Source of the DNA: Paracoccus litorisediminis
GTDB taxonomy: Bacteria; Pseudomonadota; Alphaproteobacteria; Rhodobacterales; Rhodobacteraceae
DNA length: 40,952 nt
Reading direction: 5' to 3'
NCBI RefSeq assembly: GCF_009711205.1
Contig: NZ_WMIG01000029.1
Coordinates: 1-40,952 of the forward strand
The notes beneath the pieces were generated by a model. That model saw only the letters and a list, made by a program, of their open reading frames with translations, had not been told where the DNA came from and did not search any database. This document shows positions 1 through 7,052 of this stretch, in pieces. The position numbers were made by a program, and so were the translations under genes. Each line of letters starts with the position of its first letter. Within the stretch, counting starts at the first letter, position 1.

Positions 1-1
1 T

Positions 2-540
2 CGCGCTGATGCCGTTGGGCCGAACGATGTCTGGGCAATGGATTTTGTCCATGACCAGTTGGCTCTGGGCAAGAAGCTGCGGATCCTGACTATTGTCGAT
101 ACGCATTCCCGCTATTGCCCCGCGACGGATGTGCGCTTCCAGTATCGCGGTGAGGACGTCGTTAGGACGTTGGAACGGATCTGCCGAAAGATCGGCTATC
201 CGAAGACGATCAGGGTCGACAATGGCAGCGAATTCATCTCGCGCGACCTCGATCTGTGGGCCTATTCCAAGCACGTCACGCTCGACTTCTCGCGGCCAGG
301 AAAGCCCACGGACAACGGCTTCATCGAGGCCTTCAACAGCAAGCTCAGGTCAGAATGCCTGAACGCACACTGGTTCATGAGCCTTGCGGACGCGGCCGAA
401 AAAGCTGGAGGATTGGCGCAGACACTACAATGACGACCGACCCCACAGCGCCATCGGATACAACGTCCCGAGCGCGCTGCACTTTCCCGGCGGCGTCACC
501 AGCCCGCCGCCATGGCCAAGGCTGGAAACTCCGGCTTTAG
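2..540 (+). pseudogene. IS3-family transposase OrfB, 3' part, frameshifted
   Basis: This is the C-terminal part of an IS3-family DDE transposase (rve integrase core); it starts before the window. The catalytic triad can be read: Asp in WAMDFVHD near 40-60, Asp in VDNGSEF near 217-237, and Glu in GFIEAFN near 318-340. The frame then breaks at a run of five A at about 400-405. The original frame stops at 433, while the expected continuation (KLEDWRRHYNDDRPHSAIGY) lies in the next frame, so one extra A is the simplest explanation. The frame after the conserved part loses similarity near 490-540, where the element probably ends. The 5' part lies outside the window. I see this as an inactive copy; a sequencing error in the A run is the alternative. 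Confidence 0.85.
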
Positions 541-1068
541 ATGGTCCAAAATTGGTAGGCAGGGCAGCATCATCCCACAATTCTCGAACGAGTTGGCTAA
601 GTTGGGGATACGCTACGCGCTTCAACTCTCCGTGCCCGATGCCGGCGCGACACCATCCCTTGCCTGCGTATTGAGGAACGTATGCACGCAAAACCTCCGC
701 CCTGATGTCCAACAATAGGGCACTGAGCAAACCTTGACGGAACAACAATGCTGGTTCGCGCTTAAGTACCATTCGTCGGATATCAACATGCCAACGCGCT
801 AGCCAAGCTGCGACTGGAGCCATACTTGGTTTGACGACCTCTTCGCCCCGAAGCCCAAGGCTTGAAGGTCTGCTTCGGAAATGCTGCACTGCAGCGATAT
901 CGCCCGCTGCGGAATGGCCGCTATGGGCTCAAAAACAACGTCGCTCTGCGCCACTTTCCTGTACTGACTGAGTGGAAGCTCGCTCATGCTACAAGGAGTA
1001 AAACGCAGCGATGAGTGGACCATTGGCGTCGTCAAGCAGGGGGTCGATCAAGCGCCAACCGGGCCAGG
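541..1068. other. Stretch without a recognisable gene
   Basis: No gene could be assigned here. A minus-strand open frame covers 425-889 and another covers 799-1035, but they are in different frames, the first overlaps the IS3 remnant, and neither resembles a family I know. The stretch is probably decayed DNA between the IS3 remnant and the ABM-domain gene. Confidence 0.4.
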
Positions 1069-1584
1069 TCAGATCGACCGAAAGACTTCGAGGGCGACCG
1101 GTTCCGCAGACGACGTGGCGATGAGCCCGTTCGCAGCGGCTTCGCGAATTAACGCATCGAGAACTAACGGGCGCTCGTAGGGAGTGTCGCGGTCTGCGAC
1201 GGACCACGAGGCCTGGAGCATAAAAAGCTCGGGGTCTACCTCGGAGCGATGCGCCAGAAGGGTAGCGTTCGACGCGATTGCACCGACCTCCCCAGCGATC
1301 AAGCGTTGCAGCGCTTCGCCCTTGCCCGGCTGCGCCCGCACCCGGACGCTGACACTTCGCCTGTCACCGCCGATATTGAGGCGACCGACAGTAAGATTAT
1401 CAATTTCGACCCGTCGCAGCTTTGTGTGGCGCACAGAGAGCCGCCCGACCGCGAGCGCTCCCACGGCGACGGCACCAAGCGCGGCCGCGCCAAGCAAAAT
1501 CGTGCCGAAAGACACGACCCCCGCCGCTGCCGCGCCCGCCGCGATGGCACCACGGCTGGAGTTTCTGAGGTCTCTTTTCTTCAT
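1069..1584 (-). CDS. Membrane-anchored ABM-domain (monooxygenase-like) protein
   Basis: A 171-residue protein. Residues about 9-50 are Gly/Ala-rich and hydrophobic with a repeating GAxAxGxLAVGRL pattern, likely one or two membrane segments. They are followed by a short basic stretch (VRHTKLRRVEIDNLTVGRL). From about residue 75 the sequence (VSVRVRAQPGKGEALQRLI, later SEVDPELFMLQASW) fits the ferredoxin-like ABM fold of antibiotic-biosynthesis monooxygenases and quinol monooxygenases, which act without metal or cofactor. Substrate is unknown. ATG at 1584 is chosen, with GAGGT about 13 bases upstream; a GTG at 1590 is possible. It stands alone between mobile-element remnants. The family assignment is by pattern only and could be wrong; the protein looks intact. 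Confidence 0.6.
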   Translation of the reverse strand: MKKRDLRNSSRGAIAAGAAAAGVVSFGTILLGAAALGAVAVGALAVGRLSVRHTKLRRVEIDNLTVGRLNIGGDRRSVSVRVRAQPGKGEALQRLIAGEVGAIASNATLLAHRSEVDPELFMLQASWSVADRDTPYERPLVLDALIREAAANGLIATSSAEPVALEVFRSI

Positions 1585-1920
1585 CGCCACCAACCGGACC
1601 TCAGTAATTACGCCAAGTGTAGGTTGGGGGGAATCTTAGAACGACGCAACACTGAGTGTCGCAGCTCCACGTCCGAGCAAACGACAGGAACGCCCCCGAA
1701 CAATCTTTCGAGCCGCCGGGACCAATATCGAGCGGCCGTCGAGTTGGGATGCTCTATCACATAAGGACGATTTGCGCGGTCTCCGGTCGAGCGCCGTTGA
1801 TGCTGCGCGGCGGCCTTCCCGAAAGCGGGCATTAGGCATACGGCGCAGCATTTCGCGCCGACGCGAGTCTGCCTAAGGTGCCCTAACCTTCGGACTGCGC
1901 AGTTGTTGCTCGGTCCCTAG
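1585..1920. other. Intergenic stretch with a repeat and a hairpin
   Basis: No gene recognised. It holds repeat copy A (1621-1689) and an imperfect hairpin whose outer arms are TTAGGCA (1832-1838) and TGCCTAA (1870-1876), with inner arms GGCGC (1842-1846) and GCGCC (1855-1859). Short minus-strand frames here look like decayed coding DNA. Confidence 0.4.
1621..1689 (-). repeat. 69-bp dispersed repeat, copy A
   Basis: The reverse complement of this segment matches 19677-19745 over 69 bases with about 53 identities (77%) by hand alignment without gaps, including a perfect 19-base block (TCCTGTCGTTTGCTCGGAC). The two copies are inverted relative to each other and 18 kb apart. Both lie in gene-poor stretches next to decayed genes. 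Confidence 0.75.
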
Positions 1921-1998
1921 AAAATGGACAGCACGGTCCGCTATCTCGGTGTTGACGTGGATGATGCGCTGTCTATCTCCGAGGCCATTGACCTATGA
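1921..1998 (+). pseudogene. Tyrosine recombinase, C-terminal tail only
   Basis: The frame reads KMDSTVRYLGVDVDDALSIS then EAIDL and a TGA stop at 1996-1998. This is the typical end of a family of site-specific tyrosine integrases in which GHTKxxSTVRYLG carries the active-site Tyr. All upstream sequence of the gene is missing: homology begins abruptly at 1921. The missing part of such a protein matches the fragment at 8284-8424, although the two need not come from one gene. Non-functional remnant. Confidence 0.75.
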
Positions 1999-2178
1999 CC
2001 GTCAGGACGATCGCCTTGCGGCGAGGAAATCGTCGACTAAGCTGCCCTTCGTTGCGGGCCTTTGATAGCAAACAACCTGACGGGATCGGGAGCCAGCAGA
2101 CGTATATACTGCGCGAGTGAAACCTCGCGCCGGCTAACCGGTCGTCCGTGAAGTCTGTCCTGCACCGCCCGATTTCCT

Positions 2179-3054
2179 TCACGGTCCAGAGAGGATCGGT
2201 ATGCCAGCTAATGTGTTGCGCAGGTTGATTGCGTCCCACGGCATATGTTCGGTAATGCCGAGCCCCACGACGTCGCAAGCCGCAGAGACGTCGCGGATGA
2301 TACGCAGGACCTGCTCGAATGTCATCGACCCAACGCGCTCCGCCATCACGCCCTCCAGCACTTGCCCCGGCACCGCAAAGCCGTGTGACCGGAAGACCTG
2401 CGGATCCAGCACGTCGAGATCCAGATGGACTGCAAGATGAGCGATGCTTTCAGTCCGGATCCAGTCCAGGATCTGATCGGAAGATGACGCAACTTGATCC
2501 GTGCCGAGCGCCAGCAGTCCCAAAGCCTCGATCTCCTCGGCTTCGTAGGGCAAAAGCCGCGACAGGCCAACCATCATCACCCGCTCACGGTCGAGCGGCA
2601 TCGCGACTTCGCTCGCCATTTCGGAATCACCGCGCCCCAGCAGGTTGCCCAGCACCATGGTATGCGCGCGCGAGCGGTCGCGGGGGGACGCTACGTCGGG
2701 ATGCGCGTCGAGCCAGAGGACTCCCAACTTCCCGTTGTGACGTTCGTTCAACCAAGCAAAGGGCGCTTGGTTCACGAGGCAATCGCCGCCAAAGATAACG
2801 ACCCGCTCCGGCGCATGATCTTCAAGAACGCTGCGGATCTGTTTCATCTGCTCCATCAGAGCAGCGCGTCCGGCAATCCCGCCCTCTAGTGGCAGTGGCA
2901 TGGCAGAGGGGTCGGGCACAGCGATCTCGACTGTCCTGTCCCCGTTCTGCGGCGCAAGCCATGCAAGCAACCGCGCCCCGAGCGGATAGGCGTGGTTTTC
3001 GCCGCCCTGCCATTGCGGCACCACCAGTCGAAGCGTGCCAGATGTCTGCGTCAT
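2179..3054 (-). CDS. Arginase/agmatinase-family ureohydrolase
   Basis: A 291-residue cytoplasmic enzyme of the arginase-deacetylase fold, which hydrolyses guanidino or formimino C-N bonds using two Mn ions. Metal-binding motifs are visible: FGGDCL near residue 90, LDAHPD near residue 115, and HLDLDVLDP near residue 205. The first motif has Cys where arginase and agmatinase have His (GGDHS), as in a divergent branch of arginase-like proteins, so substrate cannot be assigned. Start at ATG 3054, with AAAGGAG upstream; the open frame extends further to 3144 but without a better site. It is a single gene, divergent from nothing obvious; a 347-base stretch separates it from the MerR gene. Confidence 0.85.
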   Translation of the reverse strand: MTQTSGTLRLVVPQWQGGENHAYPLGARLLAWLAPQNGDRTVEIAVPDPSAMPLPLEGGIAGRAALMEQMKQIRSVLEDHAPERVVIFGGDCLVNQAPFAWLNERHNGKLGVLWLDAHPDVASPRDRSRAHTMVLGNLLGRGDSEMASEVAMPLDRERVMMVGLSRLLPYEAEEIEALGLLALGTDQVASSSDQILDWIRTESIAHLAVHLDLDVLDPQVFRSHGFAVPGQVLEGVMAERVGSMTFEQVLRIIRDVSAACDVVGLGITEHMPWDAINLRNTLAGIPILSGP

Positions 3055-3401
3055 GCTGCTTACTTGCTCCTTTGATTGCTGGTGGCGACTATACACGACC
3101 ATCATTCTGGCTGCCCTGCCATCGGAAAGCGCAACCAAGAGCACACGGCTTCGCCTGTAGATGTGGGACGAAGCTGCCGCTCGTCGTTAAGGCCGCCGGG
3201 GCAGCGCCCGACGAACTTCTGGGACAAGTCGGCATTCGAACTGCCGGTTGCCGCCACGCGATGCGGACATTTCTACCCTTCGCCAGCGCAGGAAATCTAA
3301 TCTCGAGTTCACGGGACCAAGCCCCGGAGGACGGATGTTGCCACTCGCTGCAAAGAGAACGAAAGACTGCTTTGGAACTAGCCGCCCGGAGGCGTTCCGA
3401 C
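3055..3401. other. Intergenic stretch, no gene seen
   Basis: Holds the upstream region of the arginase-family gene and the 3' flank of the merR-type gene. The 3190-3300 part resembles non-coding filler with short decayed frames. No terminator with a T run or RNA gene was recognised. Confidence 0.4.
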
Positions 3402-3779
3402 TTAGTCGGTCGCCACAACTTTAGCTTTTCGCCTGCTCGCCTCAAGTTCGGCCATCAGCGACTCAATTCGATGCTTCCTGTCGTTGGCTTCGGCGATCAT
3501 GCTGACGACGGCCGCGTGCTTCTTTGCCAGCAATGCCAAGGCGTCGGTGCAGGACACGATGTGTTCCCCGGTGCCGATTTCCACATCGGCGATCTCGCGC
3601 AGGGTGAAGCCAAGGCCTTGCGCCTGTTCGATGAAGCGCAATAGGGCGACCAGATCCTCGGGATAGTCACGATAGCCGTTCTTGCCGCGATCCGCGGGCG
3701 GAATGATCCCCTTTCGCTCGTAAAACCGGATGCGCGAGGTGGTCACGTCGGCAGCTTTCGCGATGTCTCCTATTTTCAT
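3402..3779 (-). CDS. MerR-family transcriptional regulator
   Basis: A 125-residue regulator. The N-terminal winged helix-turn-helix (MKIGDIAKAADVTTSRIRFY, then ERKGIIPPADRGKNGYRDY) is typical MerR. A dimerisation coiled coil follows, with ALALLAKKHAAVVSMIAEAN near residues 85-105. Two cysteines at most are present, so a metal-binding loop is not evident and the inducer is unknown. It is divergent from the Old Yellow Enzyme gene. The 73-base gap contains a promoter with an overlong spacer of the kind MerR proteins twist into an active shape, so the oxidoreductase is the likely target. Start at ATG 3779: the codon immediately precedes the conserved KIGDIAK motif, and the frame continues upstream to 3812 without similarity. 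Confidence 0.9.
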   Translation of the reverse strand: MKIGDIAKAADVTTSRIRFYERKGIIPPADRGKNGYRDYPEDLVALLRFIEQAQGLGFTLREIADVEIGTGEHIVSCTDALALLAKKHAAVVSMIAEANDRKHRIESLMAELEASRRKAKVVATD

Positions 3780-3790
3780 GCGAAGGACCC

Positions 3791-3822
3791 TTGACCTTAA
3801 ACATAGGTTCAAACCTTATATA
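3791..3822 (+). promoter_or_regulatory. MerR-type promoter/operator for the OYE gene
   Basis: A -35 like TTGACC (3791-3796) is followed after 19 bases by TTATAT (3816-3821). Between them lies the palindrome AGGTT-CA-AACCT (3805-3816). A 19-bp spacer with a dyad inside it is the hallmark of promoters activated by MerR-family proteins, and it sits between the divergent regulator and the oxidoreductase gene, reading toward the latter. Confidence 0.6.
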
Positions 3823-3852
3823 GGCTGCGAACCGATAGCAAGGATCGCAGAC

Positions 3853-5133
3853 ATGTTCGACAAACAACTCGAATCGACCCTTTTCCAGCCACTCCTGCTG
3901 CCCAACGGACAGATCGTCCCGAACCGCATCGCCAAGGCCGCGATGGAGGAAAACATGGCGGATCGCCAGCATCTGCCGGGTGCAGCGCTGCGGGGGCTTT
4001 ACCGGCATTGGGGCGCAGGCGGGGCCGGGATGCTGATTACCGGAAACGTGATGGTGGCGGCAGATGCGGTCACCGGACCGGGCGGGGTGGTTCTGGATCG
4101 ACACCAATCGCTGCAGCCGTTCCGGGAATGGGCGGTGGCAGGCAAGGCGCAGGGCGCGCGGATGTGGATGCAGATCAACCATCCCGGTCGTCAGGTCTAT
4201 GTCGCCACCAATCCGCAAGCGATCGCCCCCTCGGCCGTGCAGGTCGAGATCGAGGGATATTCGCAACTTTTCGCGCAACCTCGCGCCATGACCGAGACGG
4301 ATATTGCCCGCGTCATAGGTCAGTTTACCGAGACCGCCTCACTGGCAGAACAAGCGGGGTTCGACGGCGTCGAGATCCATGCCGCGCATGGCTACCTGCT
4401 AAGCCAGTTCCTGTCGCCTCTGACCAACCGGCGCGATGACCCTTGGGGCGGTAGCCTCGAAAACCGCGCACGCCTCTTGATCGAAATCGTCCGCGCCGTC
4501 CGAGTGCGCGTCAGCCCCGGTTTCGGCGTCGGCGTCAAACTCAACTCCGCCGATTTCCAGAAGGGCGGGTTCGAGCCGGCGGATGCGATGTCCGTGGTCC
4601 AGATGTTGAATGCCGAAGCCGTCGATCTGGTTGAGGTTTCCGGTGGCAGCTATGAAAGCCCGGCCATGCACGGGCGCCCACAAGAGGAGACGAAGCGCGC
4701 CAGCACCCGCGCGCGAGAGGCCTATTTCCTCGATTTCGCGCGCGATATTGTGGCGGTGGCCAAGATGCCTGTCATGGTCACCGGCGGTATCCGCCGCCGC
4801 GGCACCGCCGAGGACGCCCTTTCGCCCGAGGATGGGCGGGCTGGCGTGGCGATGGTCGGCATCGCCCAGGCATTGGCCTATGCGCCCGACTTGCCGAAAC
4901 GCTGGCTTACTGCCGAAATGGCAGTGACAGTTCCCGCAGTGCATTGGAGGCGGCGTGCGCTGGCGGGCCTTGCGACGATGGCGATGACCAAGCTGCAGTT
5001 GCGGCGGATGGGCCAGGGCAAGGTTCCGAATGCTGCGGCCTGGGCGCCGGGCATCCTGCTGAGCGATCTGTTGCGCACCCGGCGGCGCAATCGTGGCTAT
5101 CGCAGCTGGCTGCGCCGGCGCGGCGAAGAGTGA
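3853..5133 (+). CDS. NADH:flavin oxidoreductase, Old Yellow Enzyme family
   Basis: A 426-residue FMN enzyme of the OYE family, which reduces activated C=C bonds or nitro groups in the cytoplasm with NAD(P)H. Visible marks: KAAMEENM near residue 30, QINHPGRQ near 110 (substrate-binding His), EIHAAHGYLLSQFLSP near 177, WGGSLENRARL near 200, and the FMN-phosphate loop VTGGIRRRGTAEDAL near 315. After about residue 360 there is a basic C-terminal extension of roughly 60 residues rich in Arg and Trp, as in the NADH:flavin oxidoreductase branch rather than yeast OYE. Start at ATG 3853. It is divergent from a MerR regulator and probably induced through it by electrophiles or another small ligand. Confidence 0.9.
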   Translation: MFDKQLESTLFQPLLLPNGQIVPNRIAKAAMEENMADRQHLPGAALRGLYRHWGAGGAGMLITGNVMVAADAVTGPGGVVLDRHQSLQPFREWAVAGKAQGARMWMQINHPGRQVYVATNPQAIAPSAVQVEIEGYSQLFAQPRAMTETDIARVIGQFTETASLAEQAGFDGVEIHAAHGYLLSQFLSPLTNRRDDPWGGSLENRARLLIEIVRAVRVRVSPGFGVGVKLNSADFQKGGFEPADAMSVVQMLNAEAVDLVEVSGGSYESPAMHGRPQEETKRASTRAREAYFLDFARDIVAVAKMPVMVTGGIRRRGTAEDALSPEDGRAGVAMVGIAQALAYAPDLPKRWLTAEMAVTVPAVHWRRRALAGLATMAMTKLQLRRMGQGKVPNAAAWAPGILLSDLLRTRRRNRGYRSWLRRRGEE

Positions 5134-5400
5134 AGGAAGCGCCCATGGGCGTATCCTGCATGCCGTGAGCGATGTCGCGCATTGTGATGAAGCAAGTTTC
5201 GTTGACGTCGAACGCCCGACAGGGCGAGATCATGTCCGCCATTGGTCCGCGAACAATGGTCGAGCGCAATGCTCACCCTTCTTGTCGCCACGGCTTTCTC
5301 GGCCCGCTCGCGGTGTTGAGCTGGCTGCGGCATCAATTAGGATAATCCGCCCTGCACTCTACCCTGGCGTCAGGGAAGCCCCATCAAATGGAAAGAAAGG

Positions 5401-5496
5401 ATGCGAACCAGATCAATTCCTGAGACGGCCGCTTTCGGCATCGACATCGGCAGGAAGCTGTTCCACGTCGTTGCCCTCACGCTGCCGGTGGTGTGA
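5401..5496 (+). pseudogene. IS110-family transposase, N-terminal fragment
   Basis: ATG at 5401, preceded by GAAAGG, opens a 31-residue frame containing TAAFGIDIGRKLFHVVAL, the characteristic start of IS110/IS1111 DEDD transposases (first catalytic Asp in GIDIG). The frame ends at TGA 5494-5496 and no further IS110 similarity is seen downstream, so only the 5' end survives. Confidence 0.75.
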
Positions 5497-5714
5497 TCCA
5501 GCGACCTTCGAGCAGAAGGTCTGCATAACATGAGCACCTGACAGGCACGAAACCGGTACAGGTCCAGCACGTGTCTGCATGCAGATCGAGCGCTACTCCT
5601 CATGAGATCAGAGCCGCCGCCGCTGGCCCCTCATGCCCGCCGATGTCCATTTTGGATCATAAACATTATCAACCGCGGACTTTCACCGTCAGTGCGGGCA
5701 CGCCGGACATATAC

Positions 5715-5750
5715 GGCCAGAAAACAGTCCGCGGGACTGTTTTCCCGGCG
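5715..5750 (-). repeat. 36-bp palindromic repeat, copy 1
   Basis: Core is a perfect inverted repeat with arms GAAAACAGTCC (5720-5730) and GGACTGTTTTC (5734-5744) around GCG. The reverse complement of the 36-base unit matches 8951-8986 at 31 of 36 positions, so the two copies are inverted relative to each other. The same type of AACAGTCC/GGACTGTT palindrome recurs in the IS5 remnant. Confidence 0.8.
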
Positions 5751-6026
5751 ATTGGATGCGGTGCCTCAAATCCTGTGGAAGCGGATCTCCTCCCGAGATT
5801 CCGACCGCCAGACCGCCAGACCGCCGAAATCTGCATTGCTCTTATAGACCTCTGGCCTGAACCCTCGTGGGAAAGGGGTAGCCCGACCCGGATCAGCCTG
5901 CTGCAACGACGCTTGACCAAGTAAGTCTATCAGACGCACGGAATGACTTCTAGCTTCAAGTCCATGTCAAATCATTGATTTGTATTAAAAAAATTTCTTA
6001 TACAACCTGCGGCGCACTCGACGAAC

Positions 6027-6932
6027 CTAACAGTGAGCAATCCGGTTTCGTCGTAGTGTATCCAGCAGCACACGGAACGCGGGCATCATCTGGCGGCGGC
6101 TGGGATAGTAAATGTGATATCCTTCATAGGGCGGCGTCCACTCTTCGAGAACCCTGATAAGTCGACCGGCGGCAAGATCTGCGCTGACAAGAAGTGCAGG
6201 CATGTATGCGTAACCAAGGCCGCGCAGGGCTGCCGAGTAGATTGGAGTCAGGCTGTTGAAAACCAGCGGGCCATTGACATTGACCTCCATGGCACGGCCG
6301 TTTCGCTCGAACTCCCAAGCATAAATATTACCGTGCGTCGGTAGGCGCAAATTGATGCAACGGTGCTGCATCAGATCCGCTGGAACGGAAGGAACGGGTC
6401 GACCTGCCATGTAGCTGGGGGCCGCGACTACTATGGATTGCATCTCAGGACTGATCGGCATGGCGATCATGTCTTTGGCAATAATGCCGCCAAGGCGAAT
6501 TCCTGCATCGAAACGCTCGGCTACGATATCGATGAGGCCGTAGTCGACAACGATCTCAACGTGGATATCAGGGTAGTCACGGGCCACCTCTGCAAGCGCG
6601 GGCATCAGAACTGTCTCGACGGCATACTCATCGCTGGTGATCCGGAGGTTGCCGGCGGGTTTCTCCCTCAGATCCGCCAGCGCTGCCAAATGTTCGTCAA
6701 GCTGGTTGAGCATAGGGGCGAAGCCCGACATCAGCCGCTCCCCCGCCGCTGTCAGGGTGACGCTTCGAGTGGTCCGGTTGAGAAGCCGGACACCAAGCTC
6801 CGCTTCCAGCTTTCTGACGGTGTGGCTAACCGCCGACGTCGACAGGCCCAGTTTCGCTGCCGCGCCTGTGAAGCTAGCCGCATCGGCGACCGCAACAAAA
6901 GTGCTCAGATCGTTCAGGTTCGGCCGTGTCAT
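6027..6932 (-). CDS. LysR-family transcriptional regulator
   Basis: A 301-residue LysR-type regulator. The N-terminal helix-turn-helix is clear (DLSTFVAVADAASFTGAAAK, SAVSHTVRKLEAELGVRLLN, RTTRSVTLT), followed by the periplasmic-binding-like effector domain with GNLRIT near residue 93 and YPDIHVEI near 123. It belongs to the large CrgA/DmlR-like subgroup. It is divergent from the NepI-like efflux gene across 120 bases, so it probably controls that gene and itself. Start at ATG 6932; a GTG at 6950 in frame is possible. An inverted repeat overlaps the start region, suggesting autoregulation. The effector is not known. Confidence 0.92.
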   Translation of the reverse strand: MTRPNLNDLSTFVAVADAASFTGAAAKLGLSTSAVSHTVRKLEAELGVRLLNRTTRSVTLTAAGERLMSGFAPMLNQLDEHLAALADLREKPAGNLRITSDEYAVETVLMPALAEVARDYPDIHVEIVVDYGLIDIVAERFDAGIRLGGIIAKDMIAMPISPEMQSIVVAAPSYMAGRPVPSVPADLMQHRCINLRLPTHGNIYAWEFERNGRAMEVNVNGPLVFNSLTPIYSAALRGLGYAYMPALLVSADLAAGRLIRVLEEWTPPYEGYHIYYPSRRQMMPAFRVLLDTLRRNRIAHC

Positions 6933-6934
6933 TA

Positions 6935-6977
6935 TGAAACTCTGTTTCACACTACATCAAATTAATAACACGTAGTG
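6935..6977. promoter_or_regulatory. Candidate LysR operator sites
   Basis: Two dyads lie between the divergent lysR-type and efflux genes. TGAAAC-TCT-GTTTCA (6935-6949) lies directly upstream of the regulator start. CACTAC (6950-6955) and GTAGTG (6972-6977) form a second inverted repeat around an AT-rich centre. Position and symmetry fit regulator binding; no experiment supports it. Confidence 0.4.
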
Positions 6978-7052
6978 CAACAGACGGTCCAGCCCTACAT
7001 CTCGCTCTCAACGTAACACCGGGTTGGGAGGCCCGAAGGCAAGGACCGTAGA

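Larger units (their letters stand above)
5134..6026. other. Gene-poor stretch with mobile-element scraps
   Basis: No intact gene. It holds an IS110-type transposase start (5401-5496), one copy of a 36-bp palindromic repeat (5715-5750), and three tandem 8-bp units GACCGCCA/GACCGCCA/GACCGCCG (5803-5826). Near 5970-6000 the DNA becomes AT-rich (CAAATCA-T-TGATTTG hairpin and A run), downstream of the lysR-type gene; it may act as its terminator region. Confidence 0.5.

Noticed and set aside
398..410. Programmed frameshifting in the IS3 orfB remnant
   Set aside because: The site has only five A in a row and the needed shift is +1, whereas IS3 elements use -1 slippage between orfA and orfB. A simple insertion mutation is more likely.
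425..889. A 154-residue minus-strand gene
   Set aside because: It overlaps the IS3 remnant, shows no recognisable family pattern and has no convincing ribosome-binding site.
1832..1876. Integron attC-like site
   Set aside because: TTAGGCA and TGCCTAA arms superficially recall attC ends, but the full core consensus is absent and there is no integron integrase or cassette array.
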